A DNA stretch of 37,459 nucleotides from Brevundimonas vancanneytii (GCA_945861515.1 CAMAVA010000012.1:1-37459), one strand, 5' to 3'. Shown: positions 26,247 through 35,517, counted from the first letter of the stretch. Program-made: numbers and translations. Notes: a model not told the origin generated them from the sequence alone.

Positions 26247-26891
26247 ATGCCAAACACACCTTACATAGCCGTCACGCGTCGCACCGCCCTTGGGCTGCTT
26301 GTCGCCGCGCCCGCCCTGCCGGCTCTTGCCCGGACCGGCGGCGGAACCCGGATCGTCACCCTCCTGGGAGACTCCATTACCGCAGGGTTTGGCCTGCCCG
26401 CCCGCGACGCTCTGCCCTGGCGTCTGGAGGACGAGCTCAAGCGGCTGGGCGCCAACGCCCGGGTGCGCGGCGCCGGAGTGTCGGGCGACACCTCGGCCAA
26501 CGGCCTGGCCCGGGTGGATTTCAGTGTCCAGGCCGACAGTCGCCTCTGCCTGGTGGCGCTCGGCGGCAATGACCTGCTCCAGGGCATCGATCCCAAACGC
26601 ACCAGCGCCAACCTGGACAGGATCATCACCCGGCTGAAGGCCCGCAACATCCGGGTCGCCCTGGCCGGCATGCGGCCGCCGCCGGCCCTGGGCCGCAGCT
26701 ATGCCCGGGATTTCGCCGCCATCTTTCCGGCCCTCGCAGGCAAGCATCGGCTGATCCTCTATCCCGACCTTCTGGCCGGTGTCTCCGGTGTGCCTCGCCT
26801 GAACCAGAAGGATGGAATCCATCCCAATCCGGAAGGGGTGAAGATCATCGTCCGGGGCCTGGCGCCCGTGGTTGTCCGGGCCCTGGCCTGA
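26247..26891 (+). CDS. tesA: SGNH/GDSL hydrolase, TesA-like arylesterase
   Basis: TesA-type enzymes are periplasmic lysophospholipase/thioesterase/arylesterases. The 214-residue protein has a twin-arginine-like signal (VTRRTALGLLVAAPALPALA) and all SGNH blocks: I (TLLGDSITAGFGLP, Ser43), II (RGAGVSGDTSANGLARVDF, Gly), III (CLVALGGNDLLQG, Asn) and V (QKDGIHPNPEG, Asp/His). It is transcribed away from ybbA/ybbP, as in many proteobacteria, which supports the assignment. The spacer to the ATPase is about 124 bases and should hold both promoters. Confidence 0.92.
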   Translation: MPNTPYIAVTRRTALGLLVAAPALPALARTGGGTRIVTLLGDSITAGFGLPARDALPWRLEDELKRLGANARVRGAGVSGDTSANGLARVDFSVQADSRLCLVALGGNDLLQGIDPKRTSANLDRIITRLKARNIRVALAGMRPPPALGRSYARDFAAIFPALAGKHRLILYPDLLAGVSGVPRLNQKDGIHPNPEGVKIIVRGLAPVVVRALA

Positions 26892-26910
26892 TCGAGGCTC
26901 GACCCTTTCC

Positions 26911-27447
26911 ATGATCCGCCTGTTCGCCGCCATCGCCCTGCCGCCGGAGATCGGGACGCCGCTCCAGGCCCGCCAAACCGGCCTGGACGGCGCCCGCTGG
27001 CGACCGCTGGAAGCGCTGCACATCACCTTGCGGTTCTTCGGCGACCTGCAGGAGACCATGGCCGAAGACCTGGCGGCGGAACTTTCGGCCATCCGCGCCC
27101 CGGCCTTCGCCCTCGAGCTGGCCGGGGTCGGGCATTTCGGAGAAGCCCAGGATATCCACGCGGTCTGGGCCGGCCTGGCGGAAAGCCCGCCCCTGCGCCG
27201 CCTGGCCCGGGCCTGCGAGACCGCGGCGCGCCGGGCGGGGCTGGCCCCCGATTCCCGCGCCTACCGCCCCCATGTCACCCTGGCCTATCTCAAGCGGCCG
27301 GATCCGTTCAGCGTGGCGGACTGGGAGGCGGCCAACAATCTGCTGCACAGTCCGGCCTTCGATGTGACCCGGTTCGGGCTCTATTCCAGCCACCAGACCC
27401 GGCACGGCTCGGCCTATCGGCTGGAACAGCTCTACCGTCTGGACTGA
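26911..27447 (+). CDS. thpR: RNA 2',3'-cyclic phosphodiesterase (2'-5' RNA ligase family)
   Basis: ThpR/LigT is a 2H phosphoesterase that opens 2',3'-cyclic phosphates on RNA and can join 2'-5' ends. Both catalytic HxT motifs are present (HITLRFFGDL and HVTLAYLKR), separated by about 90 residues, in a 178-residue protein of normal length starting MIRLFAAIALPPEI. The ATG is 19 bases after the esterase stop, so the two may be co-transcribed. The track's 13-residue N-terminal extension overlaps the esterase and is unlikely. Confidence 0.94.
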   Translation: MIRLFAAIALPPEIGTPLQARQTGLDGARWRPLEALHITLRFFGDLQETMAEDLAAELSAIRAPAFALELAGVGHFGEAQDIHAVWAGLAESPPLRRLARACETAARRAGLAPDSRAYRPHVTLAYLKRPDPFSVADWEAANNLLHSPAFDVTRFGLYSSHQTRHGSAYRLEQLYRLD

Positions 27448-27453
27448 AGCTCT

Positions 27454-27834
27454 TCAGGCCAGGACCGCGTGGTCCTTCAGGACACCGAGCGGCACGATGG
27501 CAAGCGTCTCCTCATGGGTGGATTCCAGCACCAGCTGCGGCGCACAACCATCATCCAGCGCCTCCTTCCAGCGGGGCGCGCACAGGCACCAGCGGTCACC
27601 CGGTTTCAGGCCCGGAAAGGCGTAGTCCGGCCGCGGCGTCGACAGGTCGTTGCCCCGAGCGGCGCTGTAGCGCAGGAACTCCGCCGTCATCACGGCGCAG
27701 ACCGTATGCAGCCCCAGGTCCTGGGGCCCGGTCTCGCAACAGCCATTGCGAAAGAAGCCGGTCACCGGATCGAGGGAACAGGGAATCAGCTCGCCGCCCA
27801 GCACATTTCGGGCCGAAGGATCATATCGGGTCAT
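27454..27834 (-). CDS. DUF2237 family protein
   Basis: The 126-residue protein fits DUF2237 along its length: ARNVLGGELIPCSLDPVTGFFRNGCCETGPQDLGLHTVCAVMT, FLRYSAARGNDLSTPRPDYAFPGLKPGDRWCLCAPRWKEAL and VLESTHEETL. The conserved Cys, His and Asp residues hint at metal binding or an enzymatic site, but no activity is established for the family as far as I know. It converges on thpR with a 6-base gap and no evident terminator. Confidence 0.93.
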   Translation of the reverse strand: MTRYDPSARNVLGGELIPCSLDPVTGFFRNGCCETGPQDLGLHTVCAVMTAEFLRYSAARGNDLSTPRPDYAFPGLKPGDRWCLCAPRWKEALDDGCAPQLVLESTHEETLAIVPLGVLKDHAVLA

Positions 27835-28055
27835 GTCCCCATCCTGACCTGAATGGCCAGGGTCCGCCAGAGGGCTGATGCACTGGCCCCCGGGCCCGCC
27901 CCGTCGGTCGGACAGCCTCAGATAGCCCGTTCGGCTGCCACCCTGTTAGCCCGAATGGCTGATCCCTTCGGACGATGCGGCCCCGGACCGGGCTGTCATG
28001 ATCGCTCGACAACGCCGCTTCCGGCGTTCCGACCACCGAGAGGGTCTGTTTCAGA

Positions 28056-28769
28056 ATGACCGTATCCGGCGCCGGCTTGCGCGTCAGGGGCGGCGACGCC
28101 TCCAGCGTGACCTTTTTCGTCACGGGCCAGGGCTCCAATACGATCAATTTTGCCGAAGGCGGCCAGGCCAGAACCACCGGCGTCAGTGCGCCGCGCGGTG
28201 TCCGCACGACCCTGATGACGGCCCCCGGAGTGGGCACGATTACCGTCCAGCAGACCAATTCCTTCGGGGTTGGACTTATCGGCAGCACTGTCAGGACACT
28301 CCAGGTCCAGGTCGGCGCAACGCCTGCTCCCATCCTCACCATCACGCGTCCGGCGCTGCTGGTCGGGCAGGTGGGGGTGGGCACGATCTCCTTGCCGTTC
28401 ACGCCTGCGGAAGACCTGGTCTTTGAGACGCGCCTTATCGGGACGGGCTTCAATCTGAACTTTCGCCCCGTTTCCGGAGGCGCCTATTCGTCGGTCTACA
28501 CCTATCGGGTTGCCAACGCCGTCCCCAACAGCGCTCAATTTTACTACAAGGCGCCGTCAACCGTGACCCAGAGCCAGCTGGTCTCGTTTGCTTCCCAGTA
28601 CGTGCTCACCACGGCCACCCCCCAGGTCGTCCTCGCCTCTCCCAGGGTGACGGTCAGTCCTGTCCCCAACTGTGGAACCCGGACTCAGATCTTCCAGCTT
28701 CAACCGGACGGGACCCGGGTGGCCGACTGTTTCAAGGCCCAGATCCAGCCCCTGCCGTTCAAGAACTGA
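28056..28769 (+). CDS. Beta-rich protein of unknown function, apparently missing its N-terminus
   Basis: I recognise no family. The 237-residue product is rich in Thr, Val, Ser and Gly with alternating hydrophobics (SSVTFFVTGQGSNTINFAEGG, GVGTITVQQTNSFGVGLIGSTVRTLQVQVG), as in secreted or surface beta-sandwich proteins, yet it has no signal peptide. The same frame continues upstream as LDNAASGVPTTERVCFRM until a TGA at 27999, and this upstream part also reads like protein. The only ATG is weakly served (AGAGGG 11 bases upstream). The true start may have been lost, or the gene may be a decayed exported protein. It has a cysteine pair near the C-terminus (NCGTRTQ, ADCFKAQ). GC3 looks lower than in the neighbours. 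Confidence 0.6.
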   Translation: MTVSGAGLRVRGGDASSVTFFVTGQGSNTINFAEGGQARTTGVSAPRGVRTTLMTAPGVGTITVQQTNSFGVGLIGSTVRTLQVQVGATPAPILTITRPALLVGQVGVGTISLPFTPAEDLVFETRLIGTGFNLNFRPVSGGAYSSVYTYRVANAVPNSAQFYYKAPSTVTQSQLVSFASQYVLTTATPQVVLASPRVTVSPVPNCGTRTQIFQLQPDGTRVADCFKAQIQPLPFKN

Positions 28770-28785
28770 GGCCGGTCAGCAGGCC

Positions 28786-29373
28786 TCACCGGGTCTCGGG
28801 CCGAACAATCCCGGGACCCAGATTGGCGATCACCTCACGGGCATTGAAGGATTTTTCAGGCCCGGAAGGCGAGGCGCCCCGATAGAGGACGATCTCTGCC
28901 GCAGCCTCGAAACGGGTCACGGTCCGGGTATCGAAATCATCGGCCCAGAAGCGGTTGCTGTACCAGGGGTCCCAGCTGCGCCAGCCGTAGCGGGGACCGA
29001 AATACCGCCAGGACGGCCGCCAGTAGCCATAGCCGACCCCGGGGCCGAACCGTCCGGGACCGGGCTCGTAAACCGTGCGGCTGTCCTTGCTGACCTCGCG
29101 ATCAGCCATGATGAAGCCGTCATGGCCCTCCGCCAGGGCCAGTTCGGCCGCCCGATAGAGCAGATAGCGTTCCACCGTGTCCCGGGAGGTCAGGCTGTTG
29201 CCGGAGAAAGTCACCTTGAACCGCTCGGCAGTGATCTTCTGGTCGCTGTAGCCGCCGGAGACGGCCTGGCCCTTGATGTTGGGCTGATAGGGCGTGGCCG
29301 TGGCGCAGGCGGAAAGGCCGGCTCCGGCCAGGATCACGGCGCCCAGCAGGGCTGCGGCTTTGATCGGCTTCAT
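28786..29373 (-). CDS. CC0125/CC1285-type lipoprotein
   Basis: The 195-residue protein has a lipoprotein signal (LLGAVILAGAGLSAC, lipidated Cys in LSAC) followed by the family-like segment ATPYQPNIKGQAVSGGYSDQKITAERFKVTFSGNSLTSRDTVERYLLYRAAELAL. The conserved first half is the mark of the CC0125/CC1285 family found in Caulobacterales. The second half holds an unusual Trp/Arg/Tyr-rich stretch (WRPSWRYFGPRYGWRSWDPW). The start is the ATG at 29373, since the track's extra 22 residues precede the signal peptide. Function unknown; probably an outer- or inner-membrane lipoprotein. Confidence 0.85.
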   Translation of the reverse strand: MKPIKAAALLGAVILAGAGLSACATATPYQPNIKGQAVSGGYSDQKITAERFKVTFSGNSLTSRDTVERYLLYRAAELALAEGHDGFIMADREVSKDSRTVYEPGPGRFGPGVGYGYWRPSWRYFGPRYGWRSWDPWYSNRFWADDFDTRTVTRFEAAAEIVLYRGASPSGPEKSFNAREVIANLGPGIVRPETR

Positions 29374-29442
29374 CTGTTGACTCTCAATCCCTCGATCCCG
29401 GCCCCGAATGAAGGTGGTCTCTCGGCGCGCCGAGGGCAAGGC

Positions 29443-30072
29443 TCAACCGCGCTGGGCCACCAGGCCAGCCGCCAGAATCAGCAAGCAGCCGACCGCATAG
29501 CGAAACCCCTTGCGGAAGGCCGGCCGGGTCATCCGGTTGGCCAGCGCCGCGCCGCCCAGCCCGTAGCTGGTCATGGTGATGACATCCATGCCGATGGTGG
29601 CCAGGGCACAGAAGGCCAGTTGGGGCGGCAGGGCCAGTTTCGGGTCCAGGAAGGGCGGAAGCACGGCGGTGAAGAACAGCAACGCCTTGGGATTGGCCAG
29701 TTGCACCGCGAACCCGTCCCGAAAGGCCGAGGTCTGGATGTGGGTCTCCGGCGCTTCCGCATCGGGAGCATTGGTCCAGCCCGCCCGGATCGAGCTGAAG
29801 CCCAGCCAGGCCAGATAGAGGGCGCCGCCGATGGCCAGCAGGTGGAAGATCTGCGGAAAGGCTGTGACCAGGGCCCCAAGGCCCAGGGCCGCCCCGCCAA
29901 ACCACACCAGGGTCGCGCAGTTCATCCCCAGCACCGCCAGAAGCACGGCACGCCTGCCCCGGCGCATGCCGGTGGCGATGGCGAACAGGTTGGCCGGTCC
30001 CGGCGTCATGGCCATGACGGTCATGGTCGCCAGGAAGGTCCCGTAGAGGGCCGGATTGACGGGCAGGGTCAC
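29443..30072 (-). CDS. LysE/RhtB family amino-acid exporter
   Basis: The 209-residue inner-membrane protein fits the LysE/RhtB exporters of amino acids and related small molecules. It has six hydrophobic segments, the N-terminal signature AMTPGPANLFAIATGMRRGRRAVLLAVLGM, and the mid-protein FRDGFAVQLANPKALLFFTAVLPPFLDP. The start is GTG, 7 bases after the holA stop, so it is likely expressed from the holA transcript. The substrate is not predictable. Confidence 0.92.
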   Translation of the reverse strand: MTLPVNPALYGTFLATMTVMAMTPGPANLFAIATGMRRGRRAVLLAVLGMNCATLVWFGGAALGLGALVTAFPQIFHLLAIGGALYLAWLGFSSIRAGWTNAPDAEAPETHIQTSAFRDGFAVQLANPKALLFFTAVLPPFLDPKLALPPQLAFCALATIGMDVITMTSYGLGGAALANRMTRPAFRKGFRYAVGCLLILAAGLVAQRG

Positions 30073-30079
30073 GATGCCG

Positions 30080-31129
30080 CTACAGCCCCAGCCGCCGGGC
30101 GCGGCCGGCGATGGTCAGGGCCAGCCGCTCGGCGATCAGCCGGTCGGGCGATCCGGTCTGCTTGCAGGCCCGGTCGGCGGCCAGAATCTCTGGCTGCAAG
30201 GCGTCGATCTGGTCCAGAGACCAGGCCCGGGCCTGCCGCAGGAACTCCCGCTCGTTCTTCCAGAAGACGCCGGAGGCCTTGGCAGCCTCCGCCAGACCAG
30301 CCCCGCTGGCCTGTAGGGTCAGGGCCTTGCGCAGCCTGGCCAGATGCATCCCCATGGCCCGCACCGCCGGAGGGCCAGCCTCGCCTTCGGCCGCCGCCCG
30401 GGCCAGGCCCGCCTGGGCGGCGGCAAGCCGGCCGCCAAAGGCGTCATTGGCCGCGTCGGACAGGGAGGCTTCGGGTTCCACCCCCAGAAAATCCTGCAGG
30501 TCTGCGGCGGTGGCCACCCGGCCGCTGCCCGGGCCGATCCACAGAATCAGCCGCTCGATCTCCTGCCGCGCCACCCCGCGCTCCTTGGGCAGCCGGGCCG
30601 TGAAGACATCCAGGCCGGCGGCGTCCAGCCCGACCTTGTCGGCGGCCAGGGCTTCCCGGGTCATCCTGGCGATATCGCCCTGTTCGTCCTCGTAGCAGGG
30701 CACCACGGCGCAGCCGGCAGCCTTTTCTCCGGCCTTGCGCAGGGCCGAGTCCCGGCCAAGCGCCCCGGCCTCGATCAGGAAGAAGGCATCGGGATTGAGC
30801 CTGCCCTCGGCATGCTGGACCAGGGCTTCCGCAGCCGTCCTGTCCGGCGCCGCCCGCTCGCCGGTCAGCCGCAGCCGCACCAGCCGCCGGCCGCCCATCA
30901 TGGACAGGGCGGTCAGTTCCTCTTCGAGACGGCCCGGCTGGTCCAGATCGGTCTCGGTCAGCATGGCGACATTGAAGGGATCATTCAGGTCCGGGGTAAT
31001 GACCCGGGCCAGGGCGTCTGCCCGCTCCCGCACCCCGCCCCGGTCCTTGCCATGCAGCAGCACCGCCCGCACGCCGGCCGGCGGACTCTTGAGCAGGCGT
31101 TCGACCTCGGGGCGCTTGGAGACAATCAT
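30080..31129 (-). CDS. holA: DNA polymerase III subunit delta
   Basis: Delta opens the sliding clamp as part of the clamp-loader complex. The 349-residue protein matches bacterial HolA: N-terminal AVLLHGKDRGGVRERADALARVI, the clamp-interacting region RLVRLRLTGER, LIEAGALGRDSALRKAGEKAAGCAVVPCYEDEQGDI and the C-terminal collar helices (LDQIDALQPEILAADRACKQTGSPDRLIAERLALTIAGRA). In relatives it commonly follows leuS and lptE; here a TetR gene and a plus-strand thioesterase lie between. It starts 12 bases after the TetR stop, so it may now depend on that promoter. Confidence 0.95.
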   Translation of the reverse strand: MIVSKRPEVERLLKSPPAGVRAVLLHGKDRGGVRERADALARVITPDLNDPFNVAMLTETDLDQPGRLEEELTALSMMGGRRLVRLRLTGERAAPDRTAAEALVQHAEGRLNPDAFFLIEAGALGRDSALRKAGEKAAGCAVVPCYEDEQGDIARMTREALAADKVGLDAAGLDVFTARLPKERGVARQEIERLILWIGPGSGRVATAADLQDFLGVEPEASLSDAANDAFGGRLAAAQAGLARAAAEGEAGPPAVRAMGMHLARLRKALTLQASGAGLAEAAKASGVFWKNEREFLRQARAWSLDQIDALQPEILAADRACKQTGSPDRLIAERLALTIAGRARRLGL

Positions 31130-31141
31130 CGGACAGCCAGT

Positions 31142-31789
31142 CTAGGGTGCGTCGGACGGGCTGGCCACGGCGCCGGCATCGCGGCCGGGCGTGAACGGCG
31201 AACTGTATCCCAGATAGGCGCGTCCCAGCCGCACCAGTTCGTCCTCGAAGGCCTGGCTGGCCAGAAAGGGCGCAGTCTCCATGACCGCCGCCCGCATGGC
31301 GCCATGCACGGCCCGTGACAGGACAAAGGCCTGGATTTCCGTCAAACGCGCTCCGGAGGCCGTGACGGGCCAGGCGAGGGGTTCGAAACCGGTCGTCAGG
31401 GCCTCGGGATCGCTTTCCTCCAGCAGGACCCTGACCGCTGCCCGACGGGCCCGCCCACGTCCGTCGAAGGCCGCTAGAAAGGCCCGGATCGCCGCCCGGT
31501 CCCGCGCCAGGCCGGCTGTGGGGTTCCTCAGGGCCCCGGCGACTTCTGCGTCGACCCGGGCCTTTTCCCGTTGCGCCAGGGCCAGAAGGATCGCCCGCTT
31601 GTCCGGGAAATAGCGGTACAGGGCGCCGATACTGACCCCGGCCCTCGCCGCTACGGCATTGGTGTTGAATCCGGCCTCACCGTGAAGCTCCAGAATCTGA
31701 GTTGCCGCCTCCAGAATCGCCTCGACGGAAAAGCGCGAGCGATCCTGTCTGGGCGCAGACCGCAGGCCGGCCGGGGAATTTCGGGTCAT
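31142..31789 (-). CDS. TetR-family transcriptional regulator
   Basis: The 215-residue repressor-type protein has an N-terminal TetR helix-turn-helix (ILEAATQILELHGEAGFNTNAVAARAGVSIGALYRYFPDKRAILLALAQREK), followed by an all-helical ligand and dimer domain. I start at the ATG at 31789 (MTRNSPAGL); the 47 additional residues in the track overlap the divergent thioesterase and its promoter. The 91-base divergent spacer presumably holds its operator, and the PaaI-like thioesterase is the obvious target. The ligand is unknown. Confidence 0.93.
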   Translation of the reverse strand: MTRNSPAGLRSAPRQDRSRFSVEAILEAATQILELHGEAGFNTNAVAARAGVSIGALYRYFPDKRAILLALAQREKARVDAEVAGALRNPTAGLARDRAAIRAFLAAFDGRGRARRAAVRVLLEESDPEALTTGFEPLAWPVTASGARLTEIQAFVLSRAVHGAMRAAVMETAPFLASQAFEDELVRLGRAYLGYSSPFTPGRDAGAVASPSDAP

Positions 31790-31880
31790 GTGCGCCTTCT
31801 TGCCTGCGGGGGTCGAAACCCGAGTACCAGAAAACGAGCTTTCCTCACATTCTGTCAGCCTGTTTTCGCCGGAGCCGCTG

Positions 31881-32309
31881 ATGACCTGGGCCACGCAACG
31901 CCTCGACGCCCTGATCGCCGGCGCCGCCACCCCGCCGCCGGTGGTCAGTCAACTGAAACTGGGACTGCTGGACAGCTGGAGACCGGGCTGGATCCGCAAG
32001 ACCTGGACCCCGTCCCCCGGCCTGGAAAATGGCGATGGAACCCTGTTTGGCGGCTATCTGGCCGCCCTGGCGGACCAGAGCCTGGCCTTTGCCGCCATGA
32101 CGGTCATTGACGGCGCCTCAGGGTTTCGAACCCTGAACCTGCAGGTCAACTACATCCGGGTCACAGGGGTCGTCGCCCTGACCATAGAGGCGCGGGTCAT
32201 CGCCCAGACCCGGCAGGTCATCACGGTGCGGGCCAGCTTCCACGGACCGGAAGACCGGTTGGTCGCCGAGGCGACCGCCCAGCAGTTCATTCTGCCCCTG
32301 GCGGGCTGA
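31881..32309 (+). CDS. PaaI-family hotdog-fold acyl-CoA thioesterase
   Basis: The 142-residue protein is a single hotdog domain: NGDGTLFGGYLAALADQSLAFAAMT (active-site loop, with Phe-Gly-Gly and Asp in the usual places), then FRTLNLQVNYIRVTGVVALTIEARVIAQTRQVITVRASF. Such enzymes hydrolyse acyl- or aryl-CoA thioesters. The start at 31881 lies 91 bases from the divergent TetR start. Its stop touches the stop of lptE on the other strand, tail to tail, with no room for a terminator. Confidence 0.87.
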   Translation: MTWATQRLDALIAGAATPPPVVSQLKLGLLDSWRPGWIRKTWTPSPGLENGDGTLFGGYLAALADQSLAFAAMTVIDGASGFRTLNLQVNYIRVTGVVALTIEARVIAQTRQVITVRASFHGPEDRLVAEATAQQFILPLAG

Positions 32310-32816
32310 TCAGCCCTGCTTGAGCATCCAGACCGCCAGATCGATCTGGATCTTGCGGGCCAGTTCGTCCGCCACCTTCTGTTCGGCGTCCTGCTGGGCG
32401 GCAATGGCGGCATAGGGCTGGTCTGCCCGGTCGAAGGTCACCTCGGAGCGGCTGACGCCCTTCAGCGCCACGGTCCCGTCGGCTTTTGAGGTCAGGCTCC
32501 ATTCGGCGGTCACGACATACTCGTATCGGCTGGCCACGCCGTCCGATCGCCGGCCCCGGGCTATGCGGCTTTCCTTGAGCCCCACTTCCAGTCGCCACCG
32601 GGGGGCAATGGTCGGGTCATGGGCCAGGGCGTCATCCAGGGCCTCCCGCAACAGGGCCCCGGAGCGGCCCTCCGGCGACAGGGTCTCGATGGCCGAAAGG
32701 CCCGGCGCGACGCCTGGAGCCGCATAGAGCGGGGTAAAGCCGCAGCCGCCCAGCATCAGCAGGCCAAGCCCGGCGAGAAGGCCAAGCAGGGAAAGGCGGC
32801 CGGCAGGTCTGGACAT
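32310..32816 (-). CDS. lptE: LPS-assembly lipoprotein LptE
   Basis: LptE plugs the LptD barrel that inserts lipopolysaccharide into the outer membrane. The 168-residue protein has a lipoprotein signal (LAGLGLLMLGGC) and the family hallmark CGFTPLYA directly after the lipidated Cys. The LptE fold follows (ALLREALDDALAHDP, RWRLEVGLKESRIARGRRSDGVASRYEYVVTAEWSL, and EVTFDRADQPYAAIAAQQDAEQKVADELARKIQIDLAVWML). The start is 2 bases after the leuS stop, so the two form a tight operon as in other alphaproteobacteria. Confidence 0.94.
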   Translation of the reverse strand: MSRPAGRLSLLGLLAGLGLLMLGGCGFTPLYAAPGVAPGLSAIETLSPEGRSGALLREALDDALAHDPTIAPRWRLEVGLKESRIARGRRSDGVASRYEYVVTAEWSLTSKADGTVALKGVSRSEVTFDRADQPYAAIAAQQDAEQKVADELARKIQIDLAVWMLKQG

Positions 32817-32818
32817 GA

Positions 32819-35410
32819 TCAGTTGGCCACGATGTTGATGATGCGGTCCTGGACCACGATCACCTTGCGAACGACAAGGCCGGCAAGGTGGACCGAAACG
32901 CCCGGGTCCGCCAGAGCCAGGGCGCGGACAGACGCCTCGTCGGCGCCCTTGGCGGTCGTCACCTCGCCCCGCCGCTTGCCATTGATCTGCACCGGCAGCA
33001 CCGCCGTGCTGTCAGTCGCCAGGGCCGGATCGGCCTTGGGCCAGGGGGCATTGACCACCATGCCGTCCGCCCCCAGCCTCTGCCAGCAGGCCTCGGCCAG
33101 ATGCGGCGTAAAGGGCGCGATCAGCCGGGCCAGGACGTCCAGGGCCTCGGCCCGGGCGGCAAGGACGGCGTCGGAAGCCCCCGACGCCGGAGCTGCCCTC
33201 AGAATGTTCAGGAACTCGTAGAGCCGCGCCACCCCGCTGTTGAAGCGGAAGTTCTCGATGGAGTCGGACACCCAGCCGATCAGCTTGTGGGTCGCCCGGC
33301 GCAGGTCCAGGGCCGGGCCGCTGTCGGCCATGGCCAGGGCCGGCGCAGGCCCTTCCGGCTGGCTGTCGAACTCGGCCCAGACCCGGTGGACGAACCGGTT
33401 GGCGCCCTCGACACCCCCGGTGGTCCACTGCACGTCCCGCTCGGGCGGGCTGTCGGACATGACAAACAGCCGGGCGGCATCCACGCCATAGGCCTCGAAG
33501 ATATCCTCCGGGGCCACGACGTTCTTCTTGGATTTCGACATCTTCTCGATATCGCCCAGGGTCAGGGCCTCGCCGGTCTCCTTCAGCCGGGCGATCCGCA
33601 CCCCGGCCTCGGTCTCGAACTGCACGCCGGACGGTTCGACCCAGTCGCCATTCTGGCGGCGATAGGTCTCGTGGGTGACCATGCCTTGCGTGAACAGCCC
33701 GGCAAAGGGCTCCTCGACGGACAGCATGCCCTCGTCCTTCAGGGCCCTTGTGATGAACCGGGCATAAAGCAGATGCAGGATCGCGTGCTCGATGCCGCCG
33801 ATATACTGGTCCACCGGCAGCCAGCGGTCGGCGGCGGCCTTGTTGATGGGCTCGGACGAGGTCGGATCCGCGAACCGGGCAAAATACCAGCTGGAATCCA
33901 TGAAGGTGTCCAGGGTGTCCGTCTCCCGCTCGGCCTCGCCGCCACAGGTCGGACAGGCGACAAACCGCCAGGTCGGATGATGCAACAGGGGACTGCCCGG
34001 CCGGTCAAAGGTCACATCATCGGGCAGGACCACGGGCAGACTGTCATCCGGCGCCGGGACCAGGCCGCAGGTCTTGCAATGGATCACCGGGATCGGACAG
34101 CCCCAATAGCGCTGCCGCGATATGCCCCAGTCGCGAAGGCGATAGACCACCGCCCCCTCGCCCTGGTCCTGGGCCTCGATCTTCTCGATGGCCGCAGCCT
34201 TGGCCGCCTCCACCGTCAGTCCGTCCAGGAAGCCGGAATTGAAGATCCGGCCAGGGCCGACATAGGCCTCTGCCCCGACCGTGAAACTGGCTGGATCGGC
34301 GTCAGCGGGCAGGACCACCGGCCTGACCGGCAGGCCATACTTGCGGGCAAAGTCCAGATCCCGCTGGTCATGGGCCGGACAGCCGAAGATCGCGCCGGTC
34401 CCGTAGTCCATCAGCACGAAGTTGCCGATCCAGACCGGCAGCCGCCAGTCGGGGTCAAAGGGGTGGGTCACCTCGATGCCCGTATCCAGGCCCAGCTTCT
34501 CCGCACCCTCGATCTCGGCCTCGCTGGTCCCGCCACGCCGGCATTCGGCGATGAAGGCCGCGACCTTCGGGTCGGCGGCGGCCAGCCGCTCGGCCAGGGG
34601 ATGGTCCGGCGCAATGGCCAGGAAACTGGCGCCGAACAGGGTGTCCGGCCGGGTCGTATAGACTTCCAGCCCTTCGCCCAGGCCGGCAGGCGCGGCGCCG
34701 GCATAGCGGAAGGTCAGTCGCAGGCCCCTGGACCGGCCGATCCAGTTTTCCTGCATCAGCCGCACCTTGTCCGGCCAGCGATCCAAGGTGGTCAGGCCCT
34801 CCAGCAGGGCGTCGGCATAGTCGGTGATTCGTAGGAACCACTGGGTCAGCTTGCGCTTCTCGACGGTCGCGCCGGACCGCCAGCCCTTGCCGTCGATCAC
34901 CTGTTCATTGGCCAGGACCGTCATGTCGACCGGGTCCCAGTTGACCGTGGCCTCCTTGCGATAGACCAGCCCGCGCTGCAGCAGCTTGAGGAACCAGCGC
35001 TGCTGCTGGCCGTAGTATTCGGGATCGCATGTGGCGAATTCCCGGGACCAGTCGATCCCCAGGCCCAGGGCCTTCAGCTGCTCGCGCATGGCGGCGATAT
35101 TGTCATAGGTCCAGGCCCGCGGGCTGACGCCCCGCTCCATGGCGGCATTTTCGGCCGGCAGACCAAAGGCGTCCCAGCCCATGGGGTGCAGGACGGCAAA
35201 TCCCTGCGCCCGCTTGTAGCGACCCACCACATCGCCCATGGCGTAGTTGCGGACGTGACCCATGTGGATGCGCCCCGACGGGTACGGGAACATTTCCAGC
35301 ATGTAGTATTTCGGCCGGCCGTCGTCGTCATTCGACGTCCGGAATACATCTGCCTCAGCCCAGGCCTTGCGCCAGTGGGGTTCGACATCCTTGGGATTAT
35401 AGCGAGCCAT
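32819..35410 (-). CDS. leuS: Leucyl-tRNA synthetase
   Basis: LeuRS charges tRNA-Leu and edits mischarged species. The 863-residue class I synthetase has the HIGH motif ([21 protein letters not shown]), the CP1 editing domain ([22 protein letters not shown] and [19 protein letters not shown]), a zinc-binding CxxC pair (HCKTCGLV and CPTCGGEAE), KMSKS ([11 protein letters not shown]) and the C-terminal anticodon-binding helices. I start at [13 protein letters not shown] (35410), which matches the family N-terminus; the track adds 12 residues of arginine-rich sequence. It is the first gene of a leuS-lptE operon. Confidence 0.98.
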   Translation of the reverse strand: MARYNPKDVEPHWRKAWAEADVFRTSNDDDGRPKYYMLEMFPYPSGRIHMGHVRNYAMGDVVGRYKRAQGFAVLHPMGWDAFGLPAENAAMERGVSPRAWTYDNIAAMREQLKALGLGIDWSREFATCDPEYYGQQQRWFLKLLQRGLVYRKEATVNWDPVDMTVLANEQVIDGKGWRSGATVEKRKLTQWFLRITDYADALLEGLTTLDRWPDKVRLMQENWIGRSRGLRLTFRYAGAAPAGLGEGLEVYTTRPDTLFGASFLAIAPDHPLAERLAAADPKVAAFIAECRRGGTSEAEIEGAEKLGLDTGIEVTHPFDPDWRLPVWIGNFVLMDYGTGAIFGCPAHDQRDLDFARKYGLPVRPVVLPADADPASFTVGAEAYVGPGRIFNSGFLDGLTVEAAKAAAIEKIEAQDQGEGAVVYRLRDWGISRQRYWGCPIPVIHCKTCGLVPAPDDSLPVVLPDDVTFDRPGSPLLHHPTWRFVACPTCGGEAERETDTLDTFMDSSWYFARFADPTSSEPINKAAADRWLPVDQYIGGIEHAILHLLYARFITRALKDEGMLSVEEPFAGLFTQGMVTHETYRRQNGDWVEPSGVQFETEAGVRIARLKETGEALTLGDIEKMSKSKKNVVAPEDIFEAYGVDAARLFVMSDSPPERDVQWTTGGVEGANRFVHRVWAEFDSQPEGPAPALAMADSGPALDLRRATHKLIGWVSDSIENFRFNSGVARLYEFLNILRAAPASGASDAVLAARAEALDVLARLIAPFTPHLAEACWQRLGADGMVVNAPWPKADPALATDSTAVLPVQINGKRRGEVTTAKGADEASVRALALADPGVSVHLAGLVVRKVIVVQDRIINIVAN

Positions 35411-35517
35411 GCACCGGGTCATAAGGCCGGCCCGTCGCCGCCGCAATCGGCCGATGGCCGATCAGGCCCCGGGCGCAGTCGGGAAATTCGGGATCAGATG
35501 CGGCCGGAACCGCCGAT

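Noticed and set aside
27821-28453. 210-residue minus-strand ORF opposite the orphan beta-rich gene
   Set aside because: It overlaps the DUF2237 start and mirrors the plus-strand codon pattern. The Thr/Val-rich content is symmetric, but the plus frame has a complete gene end and better protein character.
31790-31880. TetR operator in the divergent spacer
   Set aside because: GAAAACGAGCTTTC is only partly symmetric (10 of 14) and no better palindrome was found, so no operator is called.
32888-34834. 648-residue plus-strand ORF opposite leuS
   Set aside because: Composition is that of an antisense shadow, and leuS with HIGH and KMSKS motifs occupies the other strand.
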